DNA of 64,000 nucleotides from Bremia lactucae (lineage: Eukaryota > Oomycota > Peronosporomycetes > Peronosporales > Peronosporaceae). Each line of letters starts with the position of its first letter. Positions within the stretch are counted from its first letter, which is position 1. The notes under the pieces are model-generated. The model was given only the letters and a program-made list of their open reading frames with translations, was not told the DNA's origin and searched no databases. A program made the translations under genes and the position numbers. Location: positions 3,975,591 through 4,039,590 of the forward strand of contig NC_090614.1 in NCBI RefSeq assembly GCF_004359215.1. Reading direction: 5' to 3'. Of this stretch, positions 52,515-63,320 are shown in pieces.

Positions 52515-54147
52515 TTTGGGTGCTTTGCAAGTGGCAGAATGCGAACTGAGGAGTCCGACGGACTTCGTCGGGTCTAGAATTCAATTAGGTATGCAGCTGC
52601 CTTGGAGCAGACAGGCTGACTGCGGAAACTTCTGGCGACTCATCCCGATCGAGAATTTGTGATACTTTATAGGTAGATTTGTCGCGGAAGTCATTGGAAA
52701 GTCTCGACGTAATACGCAATGGCTGCCACTTTAGATCGGATATCCAGAGTGCACTGAAACGTAAAACACAATGGCTGCCACTTGTATCGTAGATCTAAAA
52801 GCATCCTACATCGTGCTGTGTTTTTCTCAACGCCACACGTGTTTCGTAAGTAGCTCTCGTGCTGATCGTCAGTGTGTAGATCGCAGCTTTTTTAATAGCT
52901 GGCAGAAGCCAATCCGGATTCTCTGCTTCGTGGTCGGCGCACGGGAACGTTTATATTTGCCGCATCTTTAATTGGCTAGCTACGGTAACTGAAAACTTTT
53001 AATTATTTAATTTACGGACGATAATTTTTTGATTAGCAAGTATCGTAAAAACAGCCTTTTTACCCTTTCAATTTACAATAGAAGGTGCAATAACAGCTCG
53101 AAGGATTTTAATTATCAATAATCGATACTAGCAAAGCTTCGCGCGAAGTGTTAAGAGCATTTGGACACACGAGTGATTGACACGCAGGAGCGCTAGCTAT
53201 ATTCTGACCGAGCACTTGTCTCAAATAGCACATTTTCTGTATCCGCACACGAGGCGATGGTCAGACTACTGTAACTGCACACGATAAATATTTTCCATGA
53301 CCGGACACGTAGAAAAGTACTAAGAATACAAATGATGTATATTAGCTGAAAGCAGAGGCTGTACACTTTCGGTCACCAATGCCTAAAATTGACGATTGAG
53401 CATGCCGATGTATGTAACCCAGCAGATTCCATTTCAATCGTTCTTAGCGCACTACACAAATCGCAATGACTATGCTAAGAAATCAGTTCCACAAAAGAGA
53501 CGAACTTTAGCAAAAACTTAAAACATTATTATTCGTTGGTAACTTGCAACTGATATAGAATTCGGCTTATACCAATTAGCCTTAGGCAGAAACCGTAGAT
53601 GTTTAAGAATAAGAATCTTTTTGATCCGCACTTAAGACGATCAGTATCCAATCTCTCTTTGTTGTGTTCCGAGCGAGAAACACGAACCTTTGGTTCGCCT
53701 CGTTTGCTTTCAAATGCCATAAACGGGCCTTGCCTGTTTGTATCACGACATTCCGAGTGCAGCGTAATGCGTTTGCAATATTCTTTTGAAGCGGAATTCA
53801 TTCAATAAGATTATATGAGGACAAATTTGAGGTCGGGTAGGTAATATAATTTGAAAGATAGCTTACGCAGCCGTTTCAGGACAAGGTCGGAGGTAGGATG
53901 CAATAAAACCTTGCATATAGTTGCAGTTCAGCTCCTGTACATTACGATATATGTGAGCAAATCCGACAGGCTGTAGCAGCTGGAAGCTGTCTCACTCGGC
54001 AACGATGTCTCGCGGAACGGTGGCCTGAATTTATTCTTTTGATACTACAGGAAGCAGCAAAGAAGCTCCGTGCCGCGTCTGCAGACCGCTAATGTTCGCA
54101 AATTGATAAAATACCATTGTTTTTGATTAAATGAACTAGATATAACG
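52515..54147. other. Intergenic, no gene recognised
   Basis: About 1.6 kb of AT-rich sequence. A 90-codon minus frame at 53529-53801 starts with ATG but has no recognisable motif and is opposed by an overlapping plus frame. Not called. Confidence 0.4.
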
Positions 54148-55065
54148 TCACACAACACGCAGCCGACGGAACAGTTCCCGCACCATTCCGCAGATCGATT
54201 TCAGCCGCTGGTCCCTCTCAGTAATGATACCCGGCATTTGAAACGCTCGCACGTGAGTTCGGACGGGGTAGGACGGCTTTTGCTTCGAACTTGGGACATG
54301 AGAGACCGGCCAATTTCCGGCCTCAAGCCGACGACGTAGACGCTTGTAAACGTCCTGTTGTATGCCACTGAGACTGCGGTGCGCGGTGTGTTCTAACGCA
54401 AAGTCGGCAAAAGCTCGGGCAATGGCGGGAGGGGCCTCGTTCCCACTTGCACGCATGACTTGAATAGGAGCTCCGAATTGTCCACGGAAACTTTGAAATG
54501 CAGAACGGACATGACCCGCGTGCGAGTGGAACTGGTTCAAGCGCGTTCGAATCTTTTCTTCTGTATCATCGCTTCGCTGCCTGACACGGCAAGCCACATC
54601 GAGTGGAGGAGGATTGAAGTCGACGTGGTACGTTTTCCCCGTCTCTGGATCAACTCTTCGACCCTGAATACGTCGAATGACTTCTTTGTCCGCCACGTCC
54701 AGTTCCAGAACACAGTCGGGCGCTGCCGTACCACCTTGAGCGGTTAGTAATGATTTCGCCTGTCCACTTGTTCGTGGGAAGCCGTCGAGGAGCCAGCCAC
54801 GAGTTTTACAGTCGAATTCAGCGATTCGGCTAAGAACAACATCGACGATGAGGTCATCAGGTACCAACTCGCCGTTGTCCATAAAACGCTGAGCCTTGAG
54901 CCCTAGCATCGTCTTGTCTTGTATAGCTTGGCGCAAGATATTTCCCGTTGATAGGTGGACGACTCCCAGTAATTCGACGAGAAGCTCGCACTGGGTGCCC
55001 TTTCCCCCGGCTGGTGGGCCTAGAATCACAAGTCGAGGAAGTGATTCTATACCTCCCTGCTCCAT
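54148..55065 (-). CDS. Adenylate kinase family nucleotide kinase
   Basis: 305 aa from the ATG at 55065; an upstream in-frame GTG is ignored. The P-loop reads GPPAGGKGTQ (16-25), a Gly/Ala swap relative to the usual GPPGAGKGTQ. Other motifs are HLSTGNILR (37-45), DGFPRT (94-99), LID domain GRRVDPETGKTYHVDFNPPP (135-154) and RSDDTEEKIRTRL (164-176). Adenylate kinases convert ATP + AMP to 2 ADP. The LID has no Cys4 zinc site and matches the long eukaryotic type. After the usual end at about 225 there is an 80-residue basic C-terminal extension (about 226-305) that I do not recognise. A UMP/CMP kinase is excluded by the long LID. Confidence 0.93.
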   Translation of the reverse strand: MEQGGIESLPRLVILGPPAGGKGTQCELLVELLGVVHLSTGNILRQAIQDKTMLGLKAQRFMDNGELVPDDLIVDVVLSRIAEFDCKTRGWLLDGFPRTSGQAKSLLTAQGGTAAPDCVLELDVADKEVIRRIQGRRVDPETGKTYHVDFNPPPLDVACRVRQRSDDTEEKIRTRLNQFHSHAGHVRSAFQSFRGQFGAPIQVMRASGNEAPPAIARAFADFALEHTAHRSLSGIQQDVYKRLRRRLEAGNWPVSHVPSSKQKPSYPVRTHVRAFQMPGIITERDQRLKSICGMVRELFRRLRVV

Positions 55066-56037
55066 CGTGGAGTCAATGTGGGTGTCGGTACGAGCAAACA
55101 CAGGAGAGGTGATGACCTATTGTGGTTACTTGGCGACGATAGAGAAGTGACTAATTGTTTACTAGATCAAAGCCAATAAGAATTTTTGGTTGCTTCGCGT
55201 TCTGATGTCGACGAAGATGCTTTTTATCGATCTCTCGTCAAGCCGCGGCTTTTTTTTATATCAATTTTTTAGACCAAAAAAGTATGCGTTAGTTTTACTT
55301 AGTCTTAAATCACAGTTTTATTTGCTGTGGTTACAAGGTCCGATTTTGGGAGGAGATTGTTTTCCATCTTCTCATGCCAGCCCTATTCGACATCCGCGAG
55401 ATGACCTAGTCGTGCTCTCGCAGCCATTAAATTACAAAGCCCAGAGTTTGCAAACGATGACAACCAGTGTTTGCAACCTCACGTTTTCATAAGTTATAAT
55501 TCTTTGGAAGCTGCTGGTAGCAGACAATGCGATACGAGACAGGAGCCGTTGATCGAAACGTGACGTTGCCCCTCTCCCTGGCCTCCATCTCCTTGGCTCT
55601 AAACCTGTCTTTGTTTCCTTTGATAGAATGGTCGTATATGATAAGGTTACATCATTTATCAGGTTCCTGTGTTAAATTGTTTTTAGGGATTCATGAGTCA
55701 CACCATAAGCACGAGAAAGCAAATTAAATTATTCAGCCCACCTTTTCTTTGTCACCCACCTTTTTCAATATTTTATGTGTAAAACGTGGCTTCTCATTGG
55801 CCCAAACGAGATATGAAGGGTTTTTGCTCTCAAAGTTTATCATCACCAACGTAACGACATTGATATTAAGCTATTTTAACTTTATCAAGATTGCCATCTA
55901 TAAAATCCAGCCTTGCACCACCCACTTAGCATTCGTACGTTTCCTTATAACAAGCAAAGGCAGCACTTGATGTCCAAGCACAACAAGAAGGCAATGATAC
56001 TATAAAAATTAGGAATAGGAAAAATGGTTATGAAAAG
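55066..56037. other. Intergenic upstream of the adenylate kinase
   Basis: Nothing supported. Short plus frames at 55190-55970 have no domain. The kinase promoter must lie here; ATTAGTCACTTCTCTA on the minus strand (about 55136-55155) is a weak Inr candidate. Confidence 0.4.
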
Positions 56038-56480
56038 TGTAACGGGCTGTATCGTTACATGAAATTAACACTTAAGCTTGAAATTTAAAATATTATCTAA
56101 AAGGTAGAGAATATTTAGAGAATATTACTTTATATAGTAATGCTCGGAAATCTTATCCATAAATAGGTATAAGCACGTTATATCTATTTATCCCGCAGAC
56201 TAATCAGCTGTAAACGTAAACAAAGAGAGAGAGACAGATAGATTTCAATTGCATGTTTAGTATTAGTTTATAATTAAGTTTAGCATTAACAGATAGAAAG
56301 AAGAGAAACTTAATTATATTAATACAGTTTTCATTTAATCCTCTTTAAGGTAGTTGTCTTAAAGAGAAGTCTTCCTCTGCACGTACTAGTGTACGTGGTG
56401 TGACGTAAGGCACCCTCGCAACTGAAGCAGTGCGAAGTGGACTTGTACTGAAGCAGTACAAGTCGTAGTGCCCCGTTACA
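56038..56480 (+). repeat. 5' LTR, family I
   Basis: TGTAACGGGCTGTATCGTTA ... GTGCCCCGTTACA, 443 nt. The last 140 nt hold a row of perfect hairpins (56341-56366, 56380-56397, 56440-56464). The 3' LTR lacks about 50 nt of the middle region (between GCTCG and TCAGCTGTAAACG). Confidence 0.9.
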
Positions 56481-56481
56481 C

Positions 56482-56500
56482 CTGGTAGCACTTTGTAGTC
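56482..56500 (+). promoter_or_regulatory. Putative primer binding site
   Basis: TGGTAGCACTTTGTAGTCC follows the 5' LTR after a two-base spacer. It matches the family II site (TGGTAGCCCTTGTAGTC) at most positions. TGGTAGCA would pair with a tRNA 3' end TGCTACCA. Confidence 0.5.
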
Positions 56501-56529
56501 CGCCAAGGACCACACTTCCCACATTTAAC

Positions 56530-57092
56530 ATGGACATGTCAGATGATAGTGGGAAAACGCATCACGTTTCGCGTGATAGCTACTCCTTTCTAAGTGACAT
56601 AGAAAGGAGTGCGGTCGAACGAATCAATTCGACCGTAAAGAATGATGCCATCTTGGCCATGCTGTCCGGTGTTTTAACAGGGATGCCCTCCATTCAGCCA
56701 TCGCGAAGTTCAACAACATGAACTTGACGAGATGAAGGAAAAAGTAGCCTTGCTGAATCAGCAAGGCTCTCAACAGGCAGAACTGTTGAGGTTACAACAG
56801 GTACAGACCCTGTACCTGGGATGACGCAAACGCGTCGTCCCGAAACTTTACAGATTGACATCTCTAAGTATAGGGGAGTCGAAGAAGACTCCCTCTTGAG
56901 ATGGTTTGTCGAGTTGGACGATGCCATAAGGGCACGTCACATCGTCGACGAGCAAATGCAAGTCGCATTCGCTCAATCAAATTTGGCAGGTCGTGCCAAA
57001 ACTTGGGCATTGGGCCTTAAGTTGCGCGACCCATACGTCTTTGGGTCGCTAGAGGCTTTTAAAGCCCGGCTCAAACAGACGTTTGAACCGCC
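56530..57092 (+). pseudogene. gag, family I, cut by assembly gap
   Basis: The N-terminal frame starts MDMSDDSGKTHHVSRD and stops at 56719-56721. A Gln-rich helix (HELDEMKEKVALLNQQGSQQ) continues in another frame, then MTQTRRPETLQIDISKYRGV starts the capsid in the first frame (56821 on), with NLAGRAKTWALGLKLRDPYV before the gap. Two frame changes are therefore needed, or translation begins at 56821. Confidence 0.8.
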
Positions 57093-57508
57093 NNNNNNNN
57101 NNNNNNNNNNNNNNNNNNNNNNNNNNNNNNNNNNNNNNNNNNNNNNNNNNNNNNNNNNNNNNNNNNNNNNNNNNNNNNNNNNNNNNNNNNNNNNNNNNNN
57201 NNNNNNNNNNNNNNNNNNNNNNNNNNNNNNNNNNNNNNNNNNNNNNNNNNNNNNNNNNNNNNNNNNNNNNNNNNNNNNNNNNNNNNNNNNNNNNNNNNNN
57301 NNNNNNNNNNNNNNNNNNNNNNNNNNNNNNNNNNNNNNNNNNNNNNNNNNNNNNNNNNNNNNNNNNNNNNNNNNNNNNNNNNNNNNNNNNNNNNNNNNNN
57401 NNNNNNNNNNNNNNNNNNNNNNNNNNNNNNNNNNNNNNNNNNNNNNNNNNNNNNNNNNNNNNNNNNNNNNNNNNNNNNNNNNNNNNNNNNNNNNNNNNNN
57501 NNNNNNNN
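57093..57508. other. Assembly gap (416 N)
   Basis: A run of undetermined bases inside gag. Comparison with the copies at 21.2 and 43.5 kb suggests it hides the rest of capsid and the zinc knuckle. Any frame across it is not informative. Confidence 0.99.
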
Positions 57509-58032
57509 GCCTTACTGATCCAGCAACCTCATGAGAATTTGCAAATCTCTTGACTAAAGTTGCTCCAGACACACAATCGTTATTTGTCTCTGCACCTGGT
57601 GATGAGGTATCCCTCATCACCTTAAGATTAGAAAAGACAAATTGTTTGTCTTTTGGATCCCTAGTGGACTGTGGAGCGTCGAATTACTTTATTCGTCGCT
57701 ATTCGCTAGAGGGTCGTAGGCTCAATTATATTAAGCGCGACATCCCTCCAAGGAGGATGACGGTGCGTCTCGTGACAGGCGCATCGATAACAGCAATGAA
57801 ACGCGTAGTGAAATTTCACTCCACGTTAAAAGAGTTACAGTATGATAATTTCATAGTACTGGATTTAGATGACAATTTTGATGTTATCCTAGGTTTACCT
57901 TGCCTCAGAAAGTATGAGCCAACAATCAGCTTGCAGCGTCGATCCGTGAAGATGCCTGCCACTTGTTCATCAGATGGCCATCCGATGAACGTCTTAGAGC
58001 GTCCACAAGCGTGTGGATGTACCACGAGTTAG
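57509..58032 (+). pseudogene. Retropepsin (aspartic protease)
   Basis: LVDCGASNYFIRR holds the active-site Asp-Cys-Gly (usually DTG or DSG). VLDLDDNFDVILGLPCLRKY is the second conserved part. The frame is open from 57550 to the stop at 58030-58032, with CSSDGHPMNVLERPQACGC at the end. This is the best kept protease in the window. Confidence 0.85.
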
Positions 58033-58759
58033 TGCGACGGCCTCACTTGTGGTACGGTCGTTAGTACAACTGCACAAGATCACAGTGTGATTACTAATCA
58101 CCCTGTGGAGTCAGCTGCCGGAGGCTGTGCAAATGCACAGGCAGCGCCGAAGGTCCACCACTCGAAATAAGTCGAGTTGATTGAGACATGAATGTACGCC
58201 TAGCGGGCGGCATTCACAAAGTTACCGGTTATCGAGAATGGACAACACGATGATCCTAGGTCGAGTAGAGAGTCGATCGTAGAGGACCCGACTGTGATAG
58301 CGCAATCACAGTCGGAAGTCGTTGAAGGAAGAGGTCCCCACGTACTTGAGGAGAAACCTCCTCAAATAGTTGAAGTTACTAGACTTAAAGATCCCGAGGG
58401 ATTATTTCCTCGGCAGCCTGTGGATAAATCCCAGGAAGAAACCGAGACATTAAATGTCTTGGTTAGTAACGGTTCAAGAGTAGGCGCTTATACTCTTGAT
58501 CTGTAGCGTTTCCGAAGCTAACTTTGAAGATAACTCCATCACCAACCCTAGAACCTGAGCGGTCCTCGAGAGATCAGCATGGTGGTTAAATCAAGCATTT
58601 CTGCGTTCTCGTCACAGAGGACGATTACGTAACCGACATCCGGTCAGCGATAACTTTTGCAAAGAACGAACGGATTCTGAGCAGCTCATCGATGGACGAA
58701 AGTGTCCTCGATGTGAAGACTCGGATTGAGAGAGATACTACTAAATCCTGGAGTCACTC

Positions 58760-59600
58760 AGAACAAATCGTTTATTCAAGGATTTAATGGAATTCAGGGA
58801 TGTATTCCCTGAAGCAGTTCCATGCGAGTTGCCTAAGGATAAAGGCACTCGACATGAGATCGAGCTCATACCGGGCTCGAAGTACTGTTTCATGAAGCAG
58901 TGGCCTCTGCCTCGTGAACGAGTACTTGCGATCGAAAAATTCTATACCGATCGATTAAAAGCGGGCCAAATAAGGGAGTCAACCTCCCCACACAGCTCTC
59001 TGACCTCCTGTGTGCGAAAGGCCACATGAGGGTGGTGGATAGTGCACGCATTCAACAAACTGAATGCTGCAACGGTACCAGCTCAAACGCCGATACCTCG
59101 AAAAGACGTAATCATAGATGGTATGTCTAAAAGTACGATCTTTTCGTCTATGGATCCGATGGATGGGTTCTATCAAATCCTTATGCGTGAACGAGACATC
59201 CCGTACACAGCAGTTAGCACTCCCAGTGGGATGCACTGGGAATGGCTAGTGATGCCACAGGGGCTTAGTATCGCCCCTGCAACATTCAACAGATGCGTAA
59301 CGGATCTGTTGAGACCGGCGCGAGAATTCGCGCCGAATCATTATGACGATGTGTTCGTCCATAGCCGAGCCATGGACGGGAAGACGGACGTGGAAGTTCA
59401 TAAAACTCACGTTCGTCAGGTTCTTACGCTTATGCGAAGGCATAAGTTGTACGCAAATTCAAGAAGTGTATATTCGCTGCGAGCGAAATACCACTTCTTG
59501 TGTGCATCGTCGGTAAACACGGCGTGCGCCCTGATCCCGAAAAGATCAAGGCAATCACCGACTGGCCAGTTCCAGTCGATGTAGGAAGTTCCTCGGTTTA
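58760..59600 (+). pseudogene. Reverse transcriptase
   Basis: FRDVFPEAVPCELPKDKGTR and HEIELIPGSKYC start the domain (58790-58890). After a frame change at about 59027-59042, AFNKLNAATVPAQTPIPRKD, SMDPMDGFYQILMRERDIPY (first catalytic Asp region) and MPQGLSIAPATFNRCV follow. The active-site motif reads NHYDDVFVHS; the first Tyr of YxDD is His here, whereas other copies have YFDD. The frame is lost again near 59515. Confidence 0.88.
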
Positions 59601-60200
59601 GCGGCGTACTTGCACAAGTACTCTCGCAATCATGCAGAGATGACAGTTCATCTTTCTTGTCTCTTGAAATAAGACTAGAAATGGTTATGGAACGCTGATT
59701 GTCAGCGTTCGTTTGAAGGTATCAAGCAAAGCTTGATGCAATCACCCATCTTGACGATTGCAGATCACAAGACAGACCATTCCATGTGGTCTGTGACGTT
59801 AGCAATTTCGCAATCGGCTGCGCGTTAATGCAATGCGATACAGACGGCGCGGAGCGCGTCGTCTGTTACCAATCGGGTAAGCTGCAGCCAGCTGAACGCA
59901 ATTACCCAGTGCATGACTAGGAACTCCTTGCCATGAAATATGCACTATCTAAATTTAGGGTCTTTCTCCTCGGTGATAAGACGTTCATCGTATATACGGA
60001 CCATGCGTCATAACGGACGGCCGTAAACAGTTAACACCTATCGCAAAGAATGGTGAGGTGGCTATCCTTCTTCGCGGAGTATAAATTCTCCGTAGAATAA
60101 AAAATAGGACGACTTAATTTTGTCGCTGATGCGTTATCACGCCGACCCGAGCCGGCAGTGCACTCCAACAGTGAAAATAATCTTACTGTTGCAACACTCA
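59600..60200 (+). pseudogene. RNase H, broken
   Basis: It aligns with 1-540 of the window. Stops include TAA in LLK*D (about 59670), TAG in HD*ELLAMKYALSKF (59919-59921) and TAA in the HASLRT region (about 60010). A one- or two-base insertion occurs at about 59765. Confidence 0.85.
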
Positions 60201-60429
60201 CTACGAGTGTTCCGTCATCAACCTTAGTTGATGACATAAAGAAAACCTACAAAGAAGATAAGGACCTTCTATGTTTGATGGATCATTCAATGAATCCATC
60301 CAATTAATCTTTTGTATTTTACTGGTTTTATATCGATCGTCATCCGATTGATACACAACACGCAACGGCTTATCGTATTACACAGCCGTTGCTGGCGACA
60401 ATCCACGTGTCGTCGTCCCAACTCACAAT

Positions 60430-61140
60430 GATTTGCGCTTGCGCATCATGTATGAGTGTCACGATGCACCAACAAGTGGGTATCGTGGACGTGAGGAGAC
60501 TTATCTCACAGTAAGTCGCGAGTTTTACTGGCCTCACCAGTATCAGTTCGTGCGCAAGTACATTCGTGCTTGCGAGGTATGTCAACGGGTGAAGCCTAGC
60601 CTTCACCCCGCGCACCTCTCCAACCTCTCACACTACCGGCAGAGTGTTGGCAGTCCGTATATATGGACTTCGTCTTCGGATTTCCCGAAGACGACCACAA
60701 AAACAATGGAATCCTTGTTTTTGTAGACAGATTCAGCAAGATGGTACATCTTGCTGCGGTACCAGAGTCGATCACGGCTCCGGGCTGTGCCCGTGTCTTT
60801 ATCGACACGGTATTCAAACTCCACGGTCCACCCCGTGAATTTGTCTCGGATAGAGATCCACGGTTCACGGCGGAGTTCTGACAATTCCGATCTCTCGGAA
60901 CACGGCTGACTATGTCAACATCCGATCACCGGGAAACGGATGGTCAAACAGAACGCGTAAATCGCGTCCTCTAAGAGATACTTCGAGGTTACGTCCAATC
61001 GTATCCGAAGTGGAGCAAGTTTTTACCGAAGGTCAAATTCGCCATCAATAATTCGGTGCTTGCGTCTACAACGCATACACCATTCTTCGTGAATGGCTTA
61101 CGCCATCCTCGCATACCCATCCAACTAGAGGGCTCCTCTA
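60430..61140 (+). pseudogene. Integrase
   Basis: Zinc finger HDAPTSGYRGREETYLTVSR and YIRACEVCQRVKPS (60460-60605). Core MDFVFGFPEDDHKNNGILVF and VSDRDPRFTAEF (60663-60881) with both catalytic Asp regions; TGA at 60879-60881 ends this frame. The third acidic region (TSDHRETDGQTERVNRVL) follows at about 60915-60970. Confidence 0.88.
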
Positions 61141-61389
61141 GTTTAAGGGGGGGGGGAATCGCACGAGCAAAGCCATTTCTGGCTCATACTCATCACGCGT
61201 CGAAGTTAACAACGACGCGAGTGATATCGATGTCGAAGAAACCGACATCGAAAATGAACCCACCAGCTTCAGCTGGTTGTTATTGAGTCCAGCAGAAATT
61301 AAAAAATCAGAACAGAATTTAGATGGGGGGGGAAGAACCTCTGGAGAAAGCAGCCACTAGTTTTAAAATTTTTAAGGAAAGCCCTTTAA

Positions 61390-62040
61390 GAGAGTGATCT
61401 CATGGCAGTACGCACTAAGCGTACTGAAAATGACAAAACGAATGAGTTAGCAGAAGAGTTTCTGCTAACTCGAGAATCAATTATCCGTTTCGTTCAGGAT
61501 TCCATTGCTAACGCAATGGACCGACAGAAACGGAATGCAGACAAACATGGAAAAGAAAATATGCATTCATTTAAAATTAATGATCTAGTGCTACTCTCTA
61601 CGGTAAACCTACTTAAGCGTGTAGTCACTAATGTGGGTAGCAGTTAACTACTACCCTAGTTCATTGAACCTCTCTGTGTACTGCATTGCAGATGCAATGC
61701 GTACACAATAGAATTGCCACGTAGGATGCGAAGGCATCCTACATTTTACGTTGGTCGGCTCGTCCGTACCATCAGTACGCGGCTTCTTCCGAGGACGGAT
61801 TTGACCGCCCTTTTCAAGAATCCCCAAAAGATTCTTGTGATCGCGAACCAGATTCTCATGTTGAATCTGGATTTTCTCATGCCGGTTCCGAGTATCCTCG
61901 AAACTGCGATGAGCTGACGACAGCTCATCACGAAGAGCGTGATATTTCCGTTCGTACTCCAACAAGGGGTACGCACTCTTCGTTCGGTCTTCCAACCGCT
62001 CGATATGGTGAACCTGCACAGTCTGCTCCAACGAGCGACG
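61390..62040 (+). pseudogene. Integrase C-terminal / linker region
   Basis: KRTENDKTNELAEEFLLTRE and QDSIANAMDRQKRNADKHGK, then FKINDLVLLSTVNLLKR (61402-61647) form the integrase C-terminal domain start. PRRMRRHPTFYVGRLVR-like sequence (61714-61770) completes it (HPxFYVGRL). The remainder up to 62040 is a less conserved linker. Confidence 0.75.
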
Positions 62041-62162
62041 CTTGCCATGCTTGAGGTCAACTCACTCCTCCAAATCATGGAGGAAGCGATCGATTTTGTC
62101 GATCTTCGACTCTAGATCCAACACACGGTTCGGATCTAATTTTTCCTCCTCCACTACAACCA

Positions 62163-62441
62163 TTGGTGGATTCCAACGGTGATCAACGTTTCCTTGTGAA
62201 ACGTATCCAGAACCACCGTGATGTGAAGGGGCAGCCAACGAGTTGTCTTGTTCGCTGGCGTGGTTATCTACCTTCACATGACAGCTGGGAGCCTCGTTCC
62301 CAGCTCGTTGCTGACGTTGAGGGCCTCTTCCGTAAGTATGATGAGACCCATCCGATGGTTCAAAAGGCCCATCGAAAAACACGCGCCCCTGGCGCTCTTA
62401 AATCGATTGCAAAACGTCAATCGCATCCCGCATCTCAATAG
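62163..62441 (+). pseudogene. Chromodomain (best preserved in the window)
   Basis: FLVKRIQNHRDVKGQPTSCL, VRWRGYLPSHDSWEPRSQLV and ADVEGLFRKYDETHPM form a full chromodomain with aromatic residues at the expected cage positions, followed by a basic tail. The frame is open, but upstream stops disconnect it from integrase. Confidence 0.88.
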
Positions 62442-62479
62442 AGATGCGAGCCCGTCCCCAGGGCGAAGAAAGGGAATAG

Positions 62480-63247
62480 ACATCCCCATTTACTCTCTTC
62501 GTGTTGTCAACACAACACGGACAGGGATCACCCCACGTGATACATGGAAGCCCAGCCTCACATGACAACCGATGCAATTTATACTTTGCACCGGTTGGAG
62601 TTCTTTTCAAACTTAACGCGAATCGCGTTAAGTCTTTGAAGCCAAGCTTCGCATCCAATGTCTTTGACATTGCGATTGAACGCGCTATAGGGTTGCATAA
62701 GCGAGACCTTATCTCGCTTATTGTTGTCTTCACCCCCCTGAGTGGTACCCACTGAAGCAGGGGTACCACAATAACTTTTATTACGATGGCTTATGCCATC
62801 GTCATCACCTTGCACAGAAACAGGTGCAAGTCACCGTACGGGAGACGGAACGGGCGATGAGGAATCATTGTCATCGTCGGTACCAAACAGACCATTAACT
62901 CGTATATCAGAAGAAGTCCTCTCTTTCGAAGGCTCATAGTCATCCGCCTGACGTCTATCCGACGACTGTTCTATTATCCCCAAGTCGGCCATTTCGTCCA
63001 ACTCGCATTCATCGTTGACCTCCAAAGAGGGGTCGAATTCACGTGGTAAATCACCACGTGCACCCGCAACATCTACTGTTGCGCGAGAAGAAGATACTAC
63101 GGCAGATGGAGCGTCTGCCGCAAGAGACATTAGTGCGTCACCCGCGGCTGCATGAACCGCAGCCGAAGGCGCCGTTCTACCAGCACCCCTCATGAATTTA
63201 TTCTTCATGCGATAGAATTTGAAATGATAGTTCTGACCAATCAACAT
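62480..63247 (-). pseudogene. Antisense ORF (aORF-I), nearly intact
   Basis: Starts at ATG 63247, only 73 nt from the 3' LTR, and is read away from it. An Ala/Ser-rich N-terminus (about 60 residues) and an acidic stretch (SSDRRQADDYEPSKE, FGTDDDNDSSS) are followed by an in-frame TGA at 62831-62833. Beyond it the same frame continues through KRDKVSLMQPYSAFNRNVKD and IGCEAWLQRLNAIRVKFEK. A small indel near 62595 then moves the GAKYKLHRLSCEAG and TWGDPCPCC part into another frame (to about 62480). The repaired length would be about 250 aa, about 65 more in copies without the central deletion. No known domain recognised. Confidence 0.65.
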
Positions 63248-63303
63248 CAATTAAGTGATCATATAGTGACCACTCTATCCAATGACAGTCAGAGTGGTTC
63301 TCG

Positions 63304-63320
63304 TTTAAGGGAGTGGTGAT
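63304..63320 (+). promoter_or_regulatory. Polypurine-like tract before the 3' LTR
   Basis: TTTAAGGGAGTGGTGAT directly precedes the LTR start. The 28.8 kb copy has TTAAGGGAGCGTGA in the same place. Expected role: primer for plus-strand DNA synthesis. Confidence 0.6.

Noticed and set aside
53529..53808. 90-codon minus frame and 69-codon plus frame
   Set aside because: Mutually overlapping and without recognisable features.
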